Source: Icerya purchasi (lineage: Eukaryota > Arthropoda > Insecta > Hemiptera > Monophlebidae). Taken from it: 64,000 bases of DNA. Below, piece after piece: positions 1 through 10,233 of the stretch; within the stretch, counting starts at the first letter, position 1, and the number at the start of each line of letters is the position of its first letter. The notes beneath the pieces were generated by a model that ran no database searches, was not told the DNA's origin, and was given only the letters and a program-made list of their open reading frames with translations. The translations under genes and the position numbers were made by a program. The stretch lies in the NCBI GenBank assembly GCA_039619475.1, contig CM077115.1:445273292-445337291 (forward strand), read 5' to 3'.

Positions 1-149
1 TATTCCAACTCCTGAGGTGCAAATCGAAACAGAAGTCGACCAGCAAAATACAAAAAAGAAAAGCGGCCACATCCTACAACACCAAGTAGCCCGACTTATA
101 ACGAAGAACCAATTTTCCCAACCCACAACCGCAGATTAAAAAATCTCTA

Positions 150-596
150 ATGTCTACTGCAGCGAATAGAGAAGCAATCGTAAACCAAACCGAAAACACA
201 GGTGACGATATACCCAAAAATGAACCGCCTTCTCTTCAAACACCCACGCCTTCCACAAACCTAACCGACAAGTGTAAACATCTGTTTGATGTTAAACCGC
301 AACCTTTCTCATTAGAATACAATGAATTTAATGATTTGATTAACAATATGGCTACAAAATCAGACTTTATTAATTATGCTGTAGAAGCAACAACCTACAA
401 GGAGGGCTTACTGCACACTTTGGCTGCTCGTACGCCTTTCCTAACAGGTCAAAAGATTAAAAACCGCTGTTCGCGAATTATCAAAAAATTAGGCACGTTG
501 GCACCAGAACATCAGAAGGTGACTTCCAACAACCAATTAAACACCAGAAAAATATTAAAACAAATCAGATCGCCCCAATCATTTAAACTCTACTAA
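150..596 (+). CDS. gag-like ORF, possibly C-terminal part of a LINE ORF1
   Basis: An open 148-codon frame, low in hydrophobic segments, with a Pro/Thr-rich N-terminal third (residues 20-40) and a compact helical-looking C-terminal half ending in a basic cluster (KIKNRCSRIIKKL, about residues 102-114). That pattern of a small helical domain closed by a Lys/Arg-rich segment resembles the ORF1 C-terminal region seen in insect Jockey-like LINEs; this is judged from memory of the family, not from a search. No ORF2 follows, so if it is LINE-derived it is detached from its element. It could instead be an exon or ORF of unknown type. The upstream 149 bases are also Pro/Thr/Lys-rich in one frame, so the true start may be further left and outside the window. 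Confidence 0.3.
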   Translation: MSTAANREAIVNQTENTGDDIPKNEPPSLQTPTPSTNLTDKCKHLFDVKPQPFSLEYNEFNDLINNMATKSDFINYAVEATTYKEGLLHTLAARTPFLTGQKIKNRCSRIIKKLGTLAPEHQKVTSNNQLNTRKILKQIRSPQSFKLY

Positions 597-2334
597 TTGC
601 CGTATGCAGTTATACACACGGCTCAATGTAAGAAAGAAAAAAAAGGGAAAACGCCAAATAAATTTATAAATTGTACACGGTTACATGAACACGAGGTGGA
701 GACGCGGAAAAGAAAGGAAGAGAATGGCAAAAATGATCAACTATACTCCAAAAGCGGTGCAGAGCTGGGTCAACCGACAACGACGACGACGGCATTCGGC
801 TAGAATGAATTTCTAGAAAGTATGCGCACATAAGCTATTTGTAAAGAATGTAAAATGCGAGCAAGACAACTCCCCCGGCCTCTAGTATGGGCGGGCGCAG
901 GAGCGAACGAATGGTGGCAGTGTTGGCTGGTTAAGAAATGGCAGGAAATAAGTGAACTGGAAAATGAAATGGATTGCATTCGAGTTGAGTTCGGGTCGAA
1001 GCTACGGCGCGAGAGAAGGAGCTTCGAAATGGTTTTTGGCCAATTTGAAATTCAGACTGGAACGTAATATGAAGCGGAGCGGTAGCTGATTAGCATTAAA
1101 AGGGAAACGAACGCGTCGTGTTGATTTCGTTTTCAAATCCGATTTCCAGCCATCAGATTGGCTGCTCGTTCCTTACTGAAGTACAACAAATATCTCACTG
1201 AACGCATCACCCGCTGCCACCAACAATTATTTAGGCCGCTGCCCTGCACATTCTCGATGCTACCGAAATATCGATATGCACCTATATCGATATAAAGTTG
1301 TTTTCCTGATTTTCGTTCTGTTCCCTTCGTTCCTTTTTTTTTCTTTCTCTTTTTTAGCTTGCTGCGTTTTACCATCAAAAATTCAAAGCCGCTCAGTGCT
1401 TACCGCAAGCCGCCCCCTTACGCCGGCCCGATCAAAAGTCCACTACCACTTAACGGTAACGCAATATAATAAGTTGCCATCTTCGTTCCATTATAATTTC
1501 CTAATGCGTTTTCACTACTTCCCAGTCCTGCTTCAGTGTCGTGTTCCTGCAGGCGCTTGCGCCGCCAAAACTTTAATACTTTTCACTTGTTCACTAGTCG
1601 CGCTGGCCGCGTCATCTTCTTTTCTATTTTCTCGTAATAAATTTAGCCGCTTTCCTCCCGGATTTATGCGATTTATACGATATATTTTGCGGTATTTCAA
1701 ACACTGCGATCTCGGCGCCGGATTAACCCCCGCGCAGCCCTCTAACGGGTCTTGAAATTGCGATACACTAATACTAATAACCATTAGTTGAAACTTTTTT
1801 TTCCTTTTTGTCCCTTTTTTTTCCATTTTTTTTGGTCATTATTATTCGTTTTAATATATGTACAAGTTATATATGTTCTTTTAATAATAATAGCCTAATT
1901 TTATTTTATTCATGTTTTTGGTCCGACGTCAAAGCAGCCGCTAAATAACATATTTAAAAGGAGTGATAAAACAGGTGGGTAAAACCTATAAATGCGGCGG
2001 GAGGAGCAGGAACGCTATAGGAGCACTAATTTTTTCTGAAGAAATCTTAAAAATACTCAGAAAGAATCGATACTCTTTTTGATAAAGTACTCATTTTATT
2101 AATGTTATACTGCGCTAATTTTTAATTTTTAATTTTTTTTTTTTTTTTGTAAGAAATGCTTTGATAATTTTTGTTTTATAAATTAGTAAAGCAGAATAGA
2201 AATGTGTATAAAGTATATTTATTGTTTTTTTGGTTTGTTTTTTTTTTTAATTTTGATCAAATTTGTATGATTTTCGTGAAGTTTTTTCTGCCATTCTATT
2301 TTACTCTTATGCTACAACGAATAAAGACAGATTA
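597..2334. other. stretch without a supported gene, GC-richer to 1760 then AT-rich
   Basis: 590-1760 is noticeably richer in G+C and CpG than the rest of the window and has no repeat or transposon motif that I recognise. Several overlapping ORFs exist on both strands but none has a domain, a consistent codon pattern or splice context that favours one. From 1780 the sequence is AT-rich with T homopolymers. This could be unique host DNA, for example a regulatory island, but nothing in it proves that. Confidence 0.4.
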
Positions 2335-2612
2335 GTGCAAGTGTTAAAAAGGCGGGCCCTGAGATTCTTTGGCCATTGGAAAAAATGGTCATACAGGGAA
2401 TAATAGAAGGTAAAAGGAATAGAGGACGACCTCCGACCAGGTTCATTAATTATATTAGAAACACAACACAGGTCTATTAACACAACAGCTGGTGGAAGCA
2501 GCTCAAAATCGAGAGAAATGGAGAAAAATTGTTGAAATATGCTCATGAGAGATTGGTCACGACCTCTGAACACAGACAACGCGACATAGAAGAAGAAGAA
2601 GAAGCTACAACG
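2335..2612 (+). pseudogene. LINE reverse transcriptase C-terminal tail fragment
   Basis: Conceptual translation across two frameshifts gives the typical end of many insect LINE polymerases: ALRFFGHW near 2353, then GKRNRGRPPTRF near 2410, then LVEAAQNREKWRKIV near 2490. The order (GH motif, RGRP motif, W-x-x-x-A-x-(D/N)R-x-x-W) is the recognisable signature of the C-terminal region after the RT domain. It ends in a (GAA)n tract at 2588-2603, consistent with a LINE 3' tail. Internal stops and frameshifts show it is dead; everything upstream of the C-terminal region is missing, as expected for 5' truncation. Confidence 0.75.
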
Positions 2613-2985
2613 AATGACAATTATATTTAAAATAATTTCACTTCTAAATACCTTTTTTCTATTAGCCGCGTATTGAAATTTTTTTCGTTATTACATCTTA
2701 AGCTTTAACAGATTTGTAGAAATTTCTTGGCAAATAAATTTACAAAATAAATATAGAGCCTCTATATAACCTTCTAGCACTTTACATCAAAGCTTGTTAA
2801 TCGGTAAAAAATTTAATTTGTGACAAATGTGCGAATGACACACATGCGTATTTGTAAAGTAAATTAAAACTCTGGGTTACAAAGTAGCGGATGCTGTTAA
2901 TCGTTCTTTTAGAATTTATCTGTTTAAATATTTATTGTTTAACGAAAATGTTTAAAAATATTAAATCAATAGTAAATTGTGACAT
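2613..2985. other. AT-rich spacer
   Basis: No ORF, RNA gene or repeat structure that I can support. Confidence 0.4.
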
Positions 2986-2989
2986 CAAT

Positions 2990-4763
2990 AGTCGGATTAT
3001 ACCGTTTTTGTGAGTCCCATTACACCGATTTTTTATCCGATTTATCCTCAGTTACAGAAAAATTAGAAGATATCGCAATAATCACTGGTGATATAAAAAT
3101 ATAAACTTGTTGGATAGCGTAAAAAGCTTAAACTACCTGAATATATTAAGAGCAAATGGTTTGAAACGTATCCAAAATCAACCTTGTTTTCACAGGGGGA
3201 AGCGATTCATACTCATCCTGCTTGGACCGGACTTAAAAATATTAGTATAAAATTAGAGGTTGAAACCACTGTTACTCCGTGCAGCTTTTCCGACCGTTCT
3301 ATACTAAATATAAAAATAAAAATCAAGTGCTCGTTACCGAGTTATGTCTAATAGACGAATTTATTTAGTAGACAAACAGTAGCTATGAAACAATCTTAAA
3401 GAATGTTGTTTAGAAGATATATGCGGTAAGCCATTGTCAATTGATGAAAAGTTTGATGCATTTATCACAGCTATAAAAGTTGCCCTGGAACGATCAAAAA
3501 AAAAAAAAAAAAAAAAGACCGTAAGATACAACATAAAAGATCTGAATGGGTAACTGATGAGATTATTGCACTTTCCATGGAGAAAAATGAATTATATAAA
3601 TTAAATAACACGCAATCACGAAACGATGATACGGTTAAGCGCTTCAAACAAATCTCTAGAGAACTGCAAAAACGAATTCGAGTTACTAAGCGAAATTATT
3701 ATTCACAAAAATTAATGGATTATAGCGGCAACCCAAAAAAAAAATACTACGAATTAATAAAAAAAATTAACATCTGAGTTAAAAAACATCAAAATCAACG
3801 ACTCTATATTGACGGTAGATGGTAACGAACACATAATTTCTAATTACTTTAATAATTACTTTTCAAATATAGCTGAAAAAATTAAAACGGCAATGTAAAC
3901 GCGCTAAAAATATGTTATATCAAAATTGCAATTCGTTTAGGTTTCTTGAACTCTGCAGAACTGAGCTTAGAAATTAATATCTTTTCCGAATAAACATTCA
4001 TTCGGGTCCGACGGAATATCAATTGTCCTAATTAAGGAAAATATTGATTTTTTTGTAAATCCACTAATGTCTTTAATAAATGAATCTATTACATCCGGAA
4101 AATTCCCTGCTGTGTTAAAACTCGGTATCATTACTCCGGTGTATAAGAGTGGCATCGCCTCTCTGATATTTTTAATTATAGGCCTATATGTATGTCTGTT
4201 GCCGACATTCTCAAAAATTTTCGAAAAATGTCTAAAAGAAGAGCGCTATCTTATTTATACAATAATAATTTTTTCAGTAATAACCCCAATACGGTTTCTT
4301 AAGAAATAAATGTACGGATGATGCTTTGTTTGACCACATTACTTACATATCAGAGAACTTAGAACATCATGGTAAATCAGTGGCCGCCGTATACCTAGAT
4401 TTTTGCAAAGCATTTGACGTAGTTGATCATAAAATACTCTTAAAAAAATTATATGCATATGGTTTCCGTGGTATAATATATATCATTGGTTTCATTCATA
4501 CCTAAAAGACAGAAAAAAACGTTACAAAAATAAACGGCGTCCTCAGTGAAAGTGTCATACAAGAGTTTGACGTGCCTCAAGGCAGTATTTTGGGCCCTAT
4601 TCTTTTCCTCATTTATGTAAACGATTTATGTAACCTAAAAGTTTCCGGAAAGATCTATAGCTATTGTTATACAAAGTCCTTCGAATTAAAACAAGGTACA
4701 TTCAGGCGACGCTTAGAAATCGCGGAAAGTACACAAACGCAGATGATTTACATGACCAATTAA
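2990..4763 (+). pseudogene. CR1-group LINE ORF2 remnant, copy A (endonuclease to RT)
   Basis: Fragments appear in the correct order for a non-LTR ORF2. An endonuclease segment with an ITGDI motif (normally GDFN) lies at about 3083-3100. The linker reads W-V-T-D-E-I-I-A-L-S from about 3548 into the open piece 3577-3777. RT pieces follow: GIITPVYKSG at about 4124, YLDFCKAFDVVDHKIL at about 4393 (palm motif A with the catalytic Asp), and VPQGSILGPILFLIYVNDL at about 4573. The YADD region beyond this is destroyed. Stops and frameshifts occur throughout and a poly-A run (3497-3514) interrupts the linker. It shares many residues with the copies at 10-15 kb and 15.5-16.4 kb, so all three belong to one family. 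Confidence 0.8.
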
Positions 4764-5018
4764 TTGAAGCTAAAAGAAGGATAATTACGTGCGGACAAAA
4801 AACCATTCCTAGCCTTTAACTTTTGATGTGTGTAAGTTCTATTAGTTAAATTGATCATGAACAAACGCTGTTTCCGAATAAACCGGTAAGACTATTTAAT
4901 TATTTCACTGATAACCTGTTTGTATTCGTCTATACTTTCGTTGCTGGCCAGTTATTCTGTGCATTCTTCTGTAGCACCACAGCTCGAAAACATTGATCTT
5001 CTTTTTTGAGAATACGCA
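4764..5018. other. probable 5' untranslated region of the Jockey copy
   Basis: Non-coding sequence between the end of the CR1-group remnant and the first in-frame ATG of the Jockey ORF1. No promoter motif could be assigned. Confidence 0.3.
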
Positions 5019-5960
5019 ATGGAAAGTAGTGTCCTAACCAAAAGACACAGTTCTTCCGCTAATTATTCCAATTCTTCGGTAGATTCGCCTAAACCTAAAC
5101 ATAACATATTTCAATTCTTATCTACTGACGATGACGAAGAATATATAAACGACACCCCCTAATAGAGAAGTAAATAATCCAACATCAGCCGGAAGAAATA
5201 CCGTTAATGTAGCAAATAATAAAGCTGATTGCTGAATTAATGATTCAAATATAACGCTACTAACGAAATAACGAAATTAAATAGTAATATAATTAATAAT
5301 ATCAATAAAACAAAAAAAAAATGGCTCCACCGGTACTAGTCAATAATATTAAAGATTGCTTTAAAATCGACTAAAACGGGTGTCACCATTACTATAGAAA
5401 ATATGGTGATAGTTATCGCAAAACAATCAAATTATTAAAATCAAAAAATTATCATCATTTTACATATCAATTATCAGAGGATAAACCTTTTCAGGTAGTA
5501 CTTAGAAATTTGCATCCTACCACTGACACGGAAGAAATAAAAAAAGAAATCGAGAATATCCAAAATTAAAAATGTAATGAATATTATTATACATCCTAAA
5601 ACAAAAATCAACCTGTGCACTATATCGATTTCTACCCATCACCTTGAAATGAAAATACATATGTTTATTAAGCACACCACTGTGTACAGTATAGTAAAAG
5701 TACAAGAAATTAAATCGAATAAGCAAATAATTCAGTGCAAAAGATGTCATCAGTTATACGGGGTGTCATTCGCAAAATTATTGTAATTTGCCGTTCAGAC
5801 GTGTAAAATGTGGCAATAAACATATGATACCAAAAAATGTAATCAAACTATGAACTTTAAACCAGTCTGTGCACTGTATCGGGGGGGGGGGGGTCACCCC
5901 GCTAATTATAGAGGGTACCCAGAGCATAAACGCTTAATTCAATATCGATCTCAGTCTCCT
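5019..5960 (+). pseudogene. Jockey-like LINE ORF1 (gag-like, zinc knuckles), decayed
   Basis: Begins MESSVLTKRHSSSANYSNSS, a Ser-rich start common to Jockey gag-like proteins. After frameshifts come segments resembling the pre-zinc-knuckle domain: FTYQLSEDKPFQVVLRNLHP at about 5458-5518, then a stretch around KTKINL near 5603. Zinc-knuckle relics follow: IQCKRC with a broken tail near 5730, VKCGNKH near 5806, and a third knuckle near 5870-5915. A 13-base G run (5881-5893) now sits in the third knuckle where a Cys-Gly-Gly-Asp-His string would be expected. The protein would coat element RNA in a living copy. It precedes the ORF2 remnant by about 290 bases, the normal Jockey order. Several stops make it non-functional. 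Confidence 0.8.
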
Positions 5961-6250
5961 TAAACAAAACTACAAACAGAAATTACGCATACCACTACCA
6001 AGATTTTTCTCCTCTAAATAATGACTGCAAAGTAACTAACTCAACCTGGGGGCAGATCGAGTGAGTAATTCTAGAAATATGCGTGAAGCTAAAAAAATAC
6101 GCTTTATAATGTAGCCAACGATGATAATCACAACTCGTGGAACAATTTTCGTCTCAACTAACCGGAACATTAGACAAGCTAATTTTAATGTTTTCAAATC
6201 ATTACACCATTATTTACAATTCTAAATAAACTATTAGATAAACTCGCACT

Positions 6251-8110
6251 ATGAATACTAATGTACCTATTACGAATAGCTCACTAGCCATCATGTTACG
6301 GAACTGCAATGGATTATAATAGTAAAAAACACGAACTTGAAATATTTCTTAACACGAACAGAATTGACGTTGCACTCATTACTCAGACGCACTTAATTTA
6401 CACAAATAGTTTTAATAATGATACCTATTGTGTCACGCACCCTGATCAAAGAGAGCTCATGGAGGTGTAGCAATCTTAGTTAGATCCAGCTTAACTCATG
6501 TTAAAAGTTATAATGAAAAGCTACGTTTGGATACCAAATTATAACGGTTAATTTAAATATAGCTCATTCTGATTACACCATGGCTGCTATGTATTGCCAT
6601 CCCAACATTATGTTGTTACCCAAAGAAAGACTAAAAGCAATAATCAAATGATTGGGTAATCGTGGGTGGTGATTATAATGCCAAACACAATGCATGGAAT
6701 TGCAGTAAAACAAATTCTAGGGGAAGAATGATTTTTAACCTAGTTAAACAAAGTGATTTAAATGTGATTTCACCCCCGATAGCCCAACTTACTGGCCAGC
6801 ACACAGAAATTGCATACCAAATGTTTTAGATTTTTTTTCATCACAAAAAATATAATCAAAACTAGCAAAGCAGTACCGGAGCTGAGTTCAGATCATATAC
6901 CAGTCTCTTAGCATGTTTTAGTGTTGCACCTATTTATAATGATCATAAACAACCATTAGTCAGTAAGAGTACAAACTGGTCAAAATTTGCAGATAGCATA
7001 GAATTAAGTACAATATTAAAAATACGGTGTTAAAAACGAAAGAGAATTTAAATAATGTCGTAGGAGCATTTGTTAGTAACGTTCATGAAGCTTGTAGATC
7101 TGCCACTCTACATATTATAAATCTAAATTTCATCAGAATCACACCCCTAACGTACCCATTGAAATTAGAAAACTAATACAAGTTACACGAAAAGCAAGAC
7201 GTAGGTGGCACCGTAATAGAGTACCATCATTAAGACAGGAATATAATTATCTTCACAGCCAACTAGGACAGTCTATCATTCAGTATAACAGCAATAAATA
7301 CACTCAGTTATTTTCTTCATTAAACTCTGAAGATTTTCAGTATGGTCGGTAACTAAATGTCATACCTAAAGAAACAGCCAAGAGGTTAGTACCGTTAAGA
7401 AAATGCAACGGTGAGTGAGCAAGGGCAAGAAAGGATAGAGCAGCAACTTTTGCTGAATATATTTGTACACATATAATGCCCTCGCGTTTGGCCTAGTGGC
7501 TAGAGCGCTTGACTTCTGATCCGGAGGTCTCGGGTTCGATACTAAGCGATGACAATAATATAAGACGCTAGTTTCGTACACATCAGTATAGACACATTTG
7601 GGCTGCATCTGTAACGCAATAACAAGCGGCTATAGTCAGTTCCGAATGCAGCCGTGTGTATTAGTGTCGCATAGAAATATTCAGCCGGCGAACAATCGCA
7701 TCAACGTGAGTAAAGGCCAGTCGTCTTGGTTCGCCTCGCCTTTGGTACCTTTCTATCATTGGTCGGCATCACGGAAGCTAGGTTGCGCTCCTGCTTACGT
7801 GAGTTCTCAGTTGCGCAGCTATATCTATCCTCTAATTCCCTCCGAATTTAGAAGATAATCTCATACTCGAAATCGAGTGAGAATAGTATATATACCCTTC
7901 GACCATATGACGACTTAAACGATTATGATAACAGTCGCATAGTTCAACAGCTCTTAAAGGCGCCGACACAACTAACACTAGCCACAAAACATATAACTCC
8001 AAGGGAGGTACAAAGGAAGATTGTCCAGTTACGGCTAGAAAAAGCTCCTGGCAAAGATGAAATAACAGGTAAAAAATAGTAAGAAGGTTACCACCTAAAG
8101 GTATTTTAAT
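6251..8110 (+). pseudogene. Jockey-like LINE ORF2 (endonuclease and start of RT), interrupted
   Basis: The endonuclease is readable. An N-terminal RNCNGL is followed by HELEIFLNTNRIDVALIT at about 6330, where ITQTH replaces the catalytic-Glu motif AETH. GGDYNAKHNAW lies at about 6667, and a degraded SDHIP-like end follows near 6890. The linker resumes with ARRRWHRNRVPSLRQEYNYL at about 7196. A foreign segment (about 7465-7885) splits the frame after an AATFAEYI segment. Coding resumes at about 7890 with DDLNDYDN, PREVQRKIVQL and EKAPGKDEITG, the start of the RT domain, and stops at about 8110 where an unrelated repeat begins. Stops and frameshifts are frequent. It forms one 5-to-8-kb Jockey copy with the ORF1 just upstream. 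Confidence 0.8.
7465..7885 (+). mobile_element. tRNA-derived SINE-like insertion in the Jockey ORF2
   Basis: The segment interrupts an otherwise alignable Jockey frame. Its left part contains a tRNA-like head: an A-box-like TGGCCTAGTGG at 7489-7499 and a B-box-like GGTTCGATACT at 7533-7543, about 33 bases apart. The anticodon-arm region reads CTTCTGA flanked by a partial stem, closest in my reading to an arginine tRNA with anticodon UCU. There is no complete acceptor stem. Downstream, the segment at 7638-7690 (around CAGTTCCGAATGCAGCC) resembles the core of the SINEs at 13.9 and 22.5 kb. The exact ends and the target duplication are unclear. Confidence 0.65.
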
Positions 8111-8714
8111 GTTAACCTATATATTGAGACGGATTCGGTAGATATCGCGTTTTATTACGTATTATACGCTTTCAGATAATGCTGTCCGAGGTAGAAATTA
8201 TTTCTTTTGATTTTATATCATTTGTCGGGTTTTTCTCAGGCAGTGTAAGGGACGATGAATTGCGATAGGAGACGCTACTTCGGCCGAGAAACATGGTAAT
8301 CCCAGGCGGAACCGTTCTATCGGCTGTGTTTCGGGTAGATAAGCGTGGTCGAAAACGCGGAGATAAAGCGTTTACCGTGGAAGCGTATAAGTGTGAAAGT
8401 TATTCACAAAGCGTATTGTTGATGTATGTACACGGCATCACCGGCTTAAACATTAATAGTGCCCCCCCCCCCCAGGTAACAAAGAATGTAGCTTCGAGCA
8501 AGTTCCGTTCAATTCCAGTTGGTAACTCATTTAACTTGGTTACGTCTCTGTCACTTAGGTAATGCTGCAGGGATGACGAATACTACTCGTATTCACAAGG
8601 CTATACCAAAAAGAACTGTTTAAAACCAGCTAAACCTGAAACCGAATGAACGAAAGAAACGCTTAAGCATATATATCATGAAAATAGATCGTTGGGTATG
8701 TAACTGTGTAAATG
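8111..8714. other. unclassified repeat segment (matches 28.4-28.7 kb) plus unexplained sequence
   Basis: 8125-8330 looks homologous to 28440-28760. Shared features are TTGA-ACGGATTCGGTA (8123 and 28437), GAAATTATT, TTGTCGG, a GTGTAAGGG/GTGTTAAGGG block, and a GCGA/TCGGCC block. No protein motif is readable. From 8462 there is a 12-base C run. The rest, to about 8700, shows nothing that I can identify. Confidence 0.4.
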
Positions 8715-9934
8715 GGGCCTTTTCGTTTGTTTTTCAAATTCATATCATACACTTACAACGCTCCTTCGTTGGGCGTTTGTGCTTTGGCGGGCCTTCCTCC
8801 TTTATCTATTATTCGCGATTATCTCACCGTTCGAGATTCTTTTCGTTATTCCTTACCAGATCAATTTTCCACCAGTAACTTCCAAATCCCATTCCCGACC
8901 TTTCCTGGCGATCCATTGGTCAAGAGGCTTTAACTTTTCTTTCTAAGGTAGGCATAAATTGGAACGACCACCATGTTAATCCGACCGCTTTAGCGCCCTA
9001 GATTCATGTCTCAGCATCTATAAACATATCTTTAGCAGATCCCTTAGGAGCATCTAACCTTTCTATACCCATGTTTCAAGTAGTATCAAATGAACTCGCC
9101 TCCTTCCCTAACTACATTCACATGTACACAGACGCAGCTAAAGCGAGTCCTACTAATTCTCCTTCACCAACTGCATGCGCTTATGAAATTGGAAGTGTAA
9201 TGTACACCGAGCGCCTAAACGACTACTGCTCTACTTTAGAGGCAGAAATGTTTGGGATCCTTCTTTGTCTTGAGACATATTCTTCCAACCCCGCGTCTCA
9301 AAATGCCCTTCTTATTACAGACTCACTTCAATCTATCAAAGCCATCCAGAGTCCAGACAGTTGCAACTCTCTAATAATTAAAATAAAAAACCTCCTATTC
9401 CAACTTTCACGATCTGAGGTATATGTCACATTCTTATGGGTCCCTAGTCATGTTGGGGTTCCTGACAATGAGCGGGTTGACTTGGCTGCTAAGGCAACTC
9501 TATCTAGCCCGATGCCGTTTAACGCTTTACTGCCTCGATTGGGCTCATCAGTCTTTCTGATGCACTTTGCTGAAGAGTGGAGCAAACTATGGTCAGAACA
9601 AACGACCTGGCTCAGGTCCATATAGTCGGACACCGACCCACGGTGGCCGCCGTTCCCCGTCTCACGTAGGGATTTCTCGATCCTATCGAGACTGCGTCTG
9701 GGGCACATTGCACTGTCACACAATCACGTCTTTGAAGGAGCTCCTCCTCCGGTCGCTTGTCCTCTGTGCGGGTTCATGGCCTCGCCAACCGTAGAGCATC
9801 TGCTGAAATGGTGCCGACATACTTCCCGTACTTATAGTCATACCTCACTCCACCGTCTGTTGTCGTACTACCCGGATTGTGTTCGGGCCGTGTTGAATTT
9901 TGCAGCACCGAACAGACTGCACCGCCTTCTGTAA
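8715..9934 (+). pseudogene. I-like LINE ORF2 C-terminal part: RNase H and terminal zinc motif
   Basis: An RT thumb relic (ALAGLPPLSIIRDYL, about 8786) precedes an open RNase H domain at 9071-9625. The four acidic catalytic positions are readable: YTDAAK (Asp, about residue 21), LEAEMFGI (Glu, about 56), ITDSLQSIKAI (Asp, about 81) and VPSHVGVPDNERVDLAAKA (last Asp, about 139). After one frameshift the tail continues: SRLRLGHIALSHNHVF, then a C-x2-C-x9-H-x4-C zinc motif (CPLCGF...VEHLLKWC, about 9757-9813), ending at a stop at 9932-9934. RNase H in this position is typical of I-like LINEs. A short 3' untranslated region and an A-rich tail follow to about 10020. The endonuclease and most of the RT are missing. 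Confidence 0.85.
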
Positions 9935-10233
9935 TTTCCAGTGAGTCTAGGTGCCGTAATAGCCCAGGTAGTTACACACAGCGTCTAGATTTATTATATT
10001 TGTAAATCTATTAAAAAAAATCTTTTAAATTTAAATGTCAAAAGTTTACGAGTCCATTTTGATTAATTTCTACTTTTTTTGAACGACTTGAACACAAATT
10101 ATGATGATATTTTATTATTAACTGAAACTTGGATTTATGAAGGGATGAATTATATAAGTACAATATTCCTGGGTATGTGTTTTTCGCGCAGTGCAGGGAA
10201 AACAATCGTTCTGGCGGGGTGACTGTTTACATT

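Noticed and set aside
1133..1826. Overlapping ORFs (1133-1378 minus, 1276-1755 plus, 1533-1826 minus) as genes
   Set aside because: They overlap on opposite strands, show no domain, and their composition follows local pyrimidine and purine tracts.
7480..7560. A functional tRNA gene
   Set aside because: A- and B-box-like motifs are present, but there is no complete acceptor stem. The segment is embedded in an insertion that splits a LINE frame, so a SINE head is the better reading.
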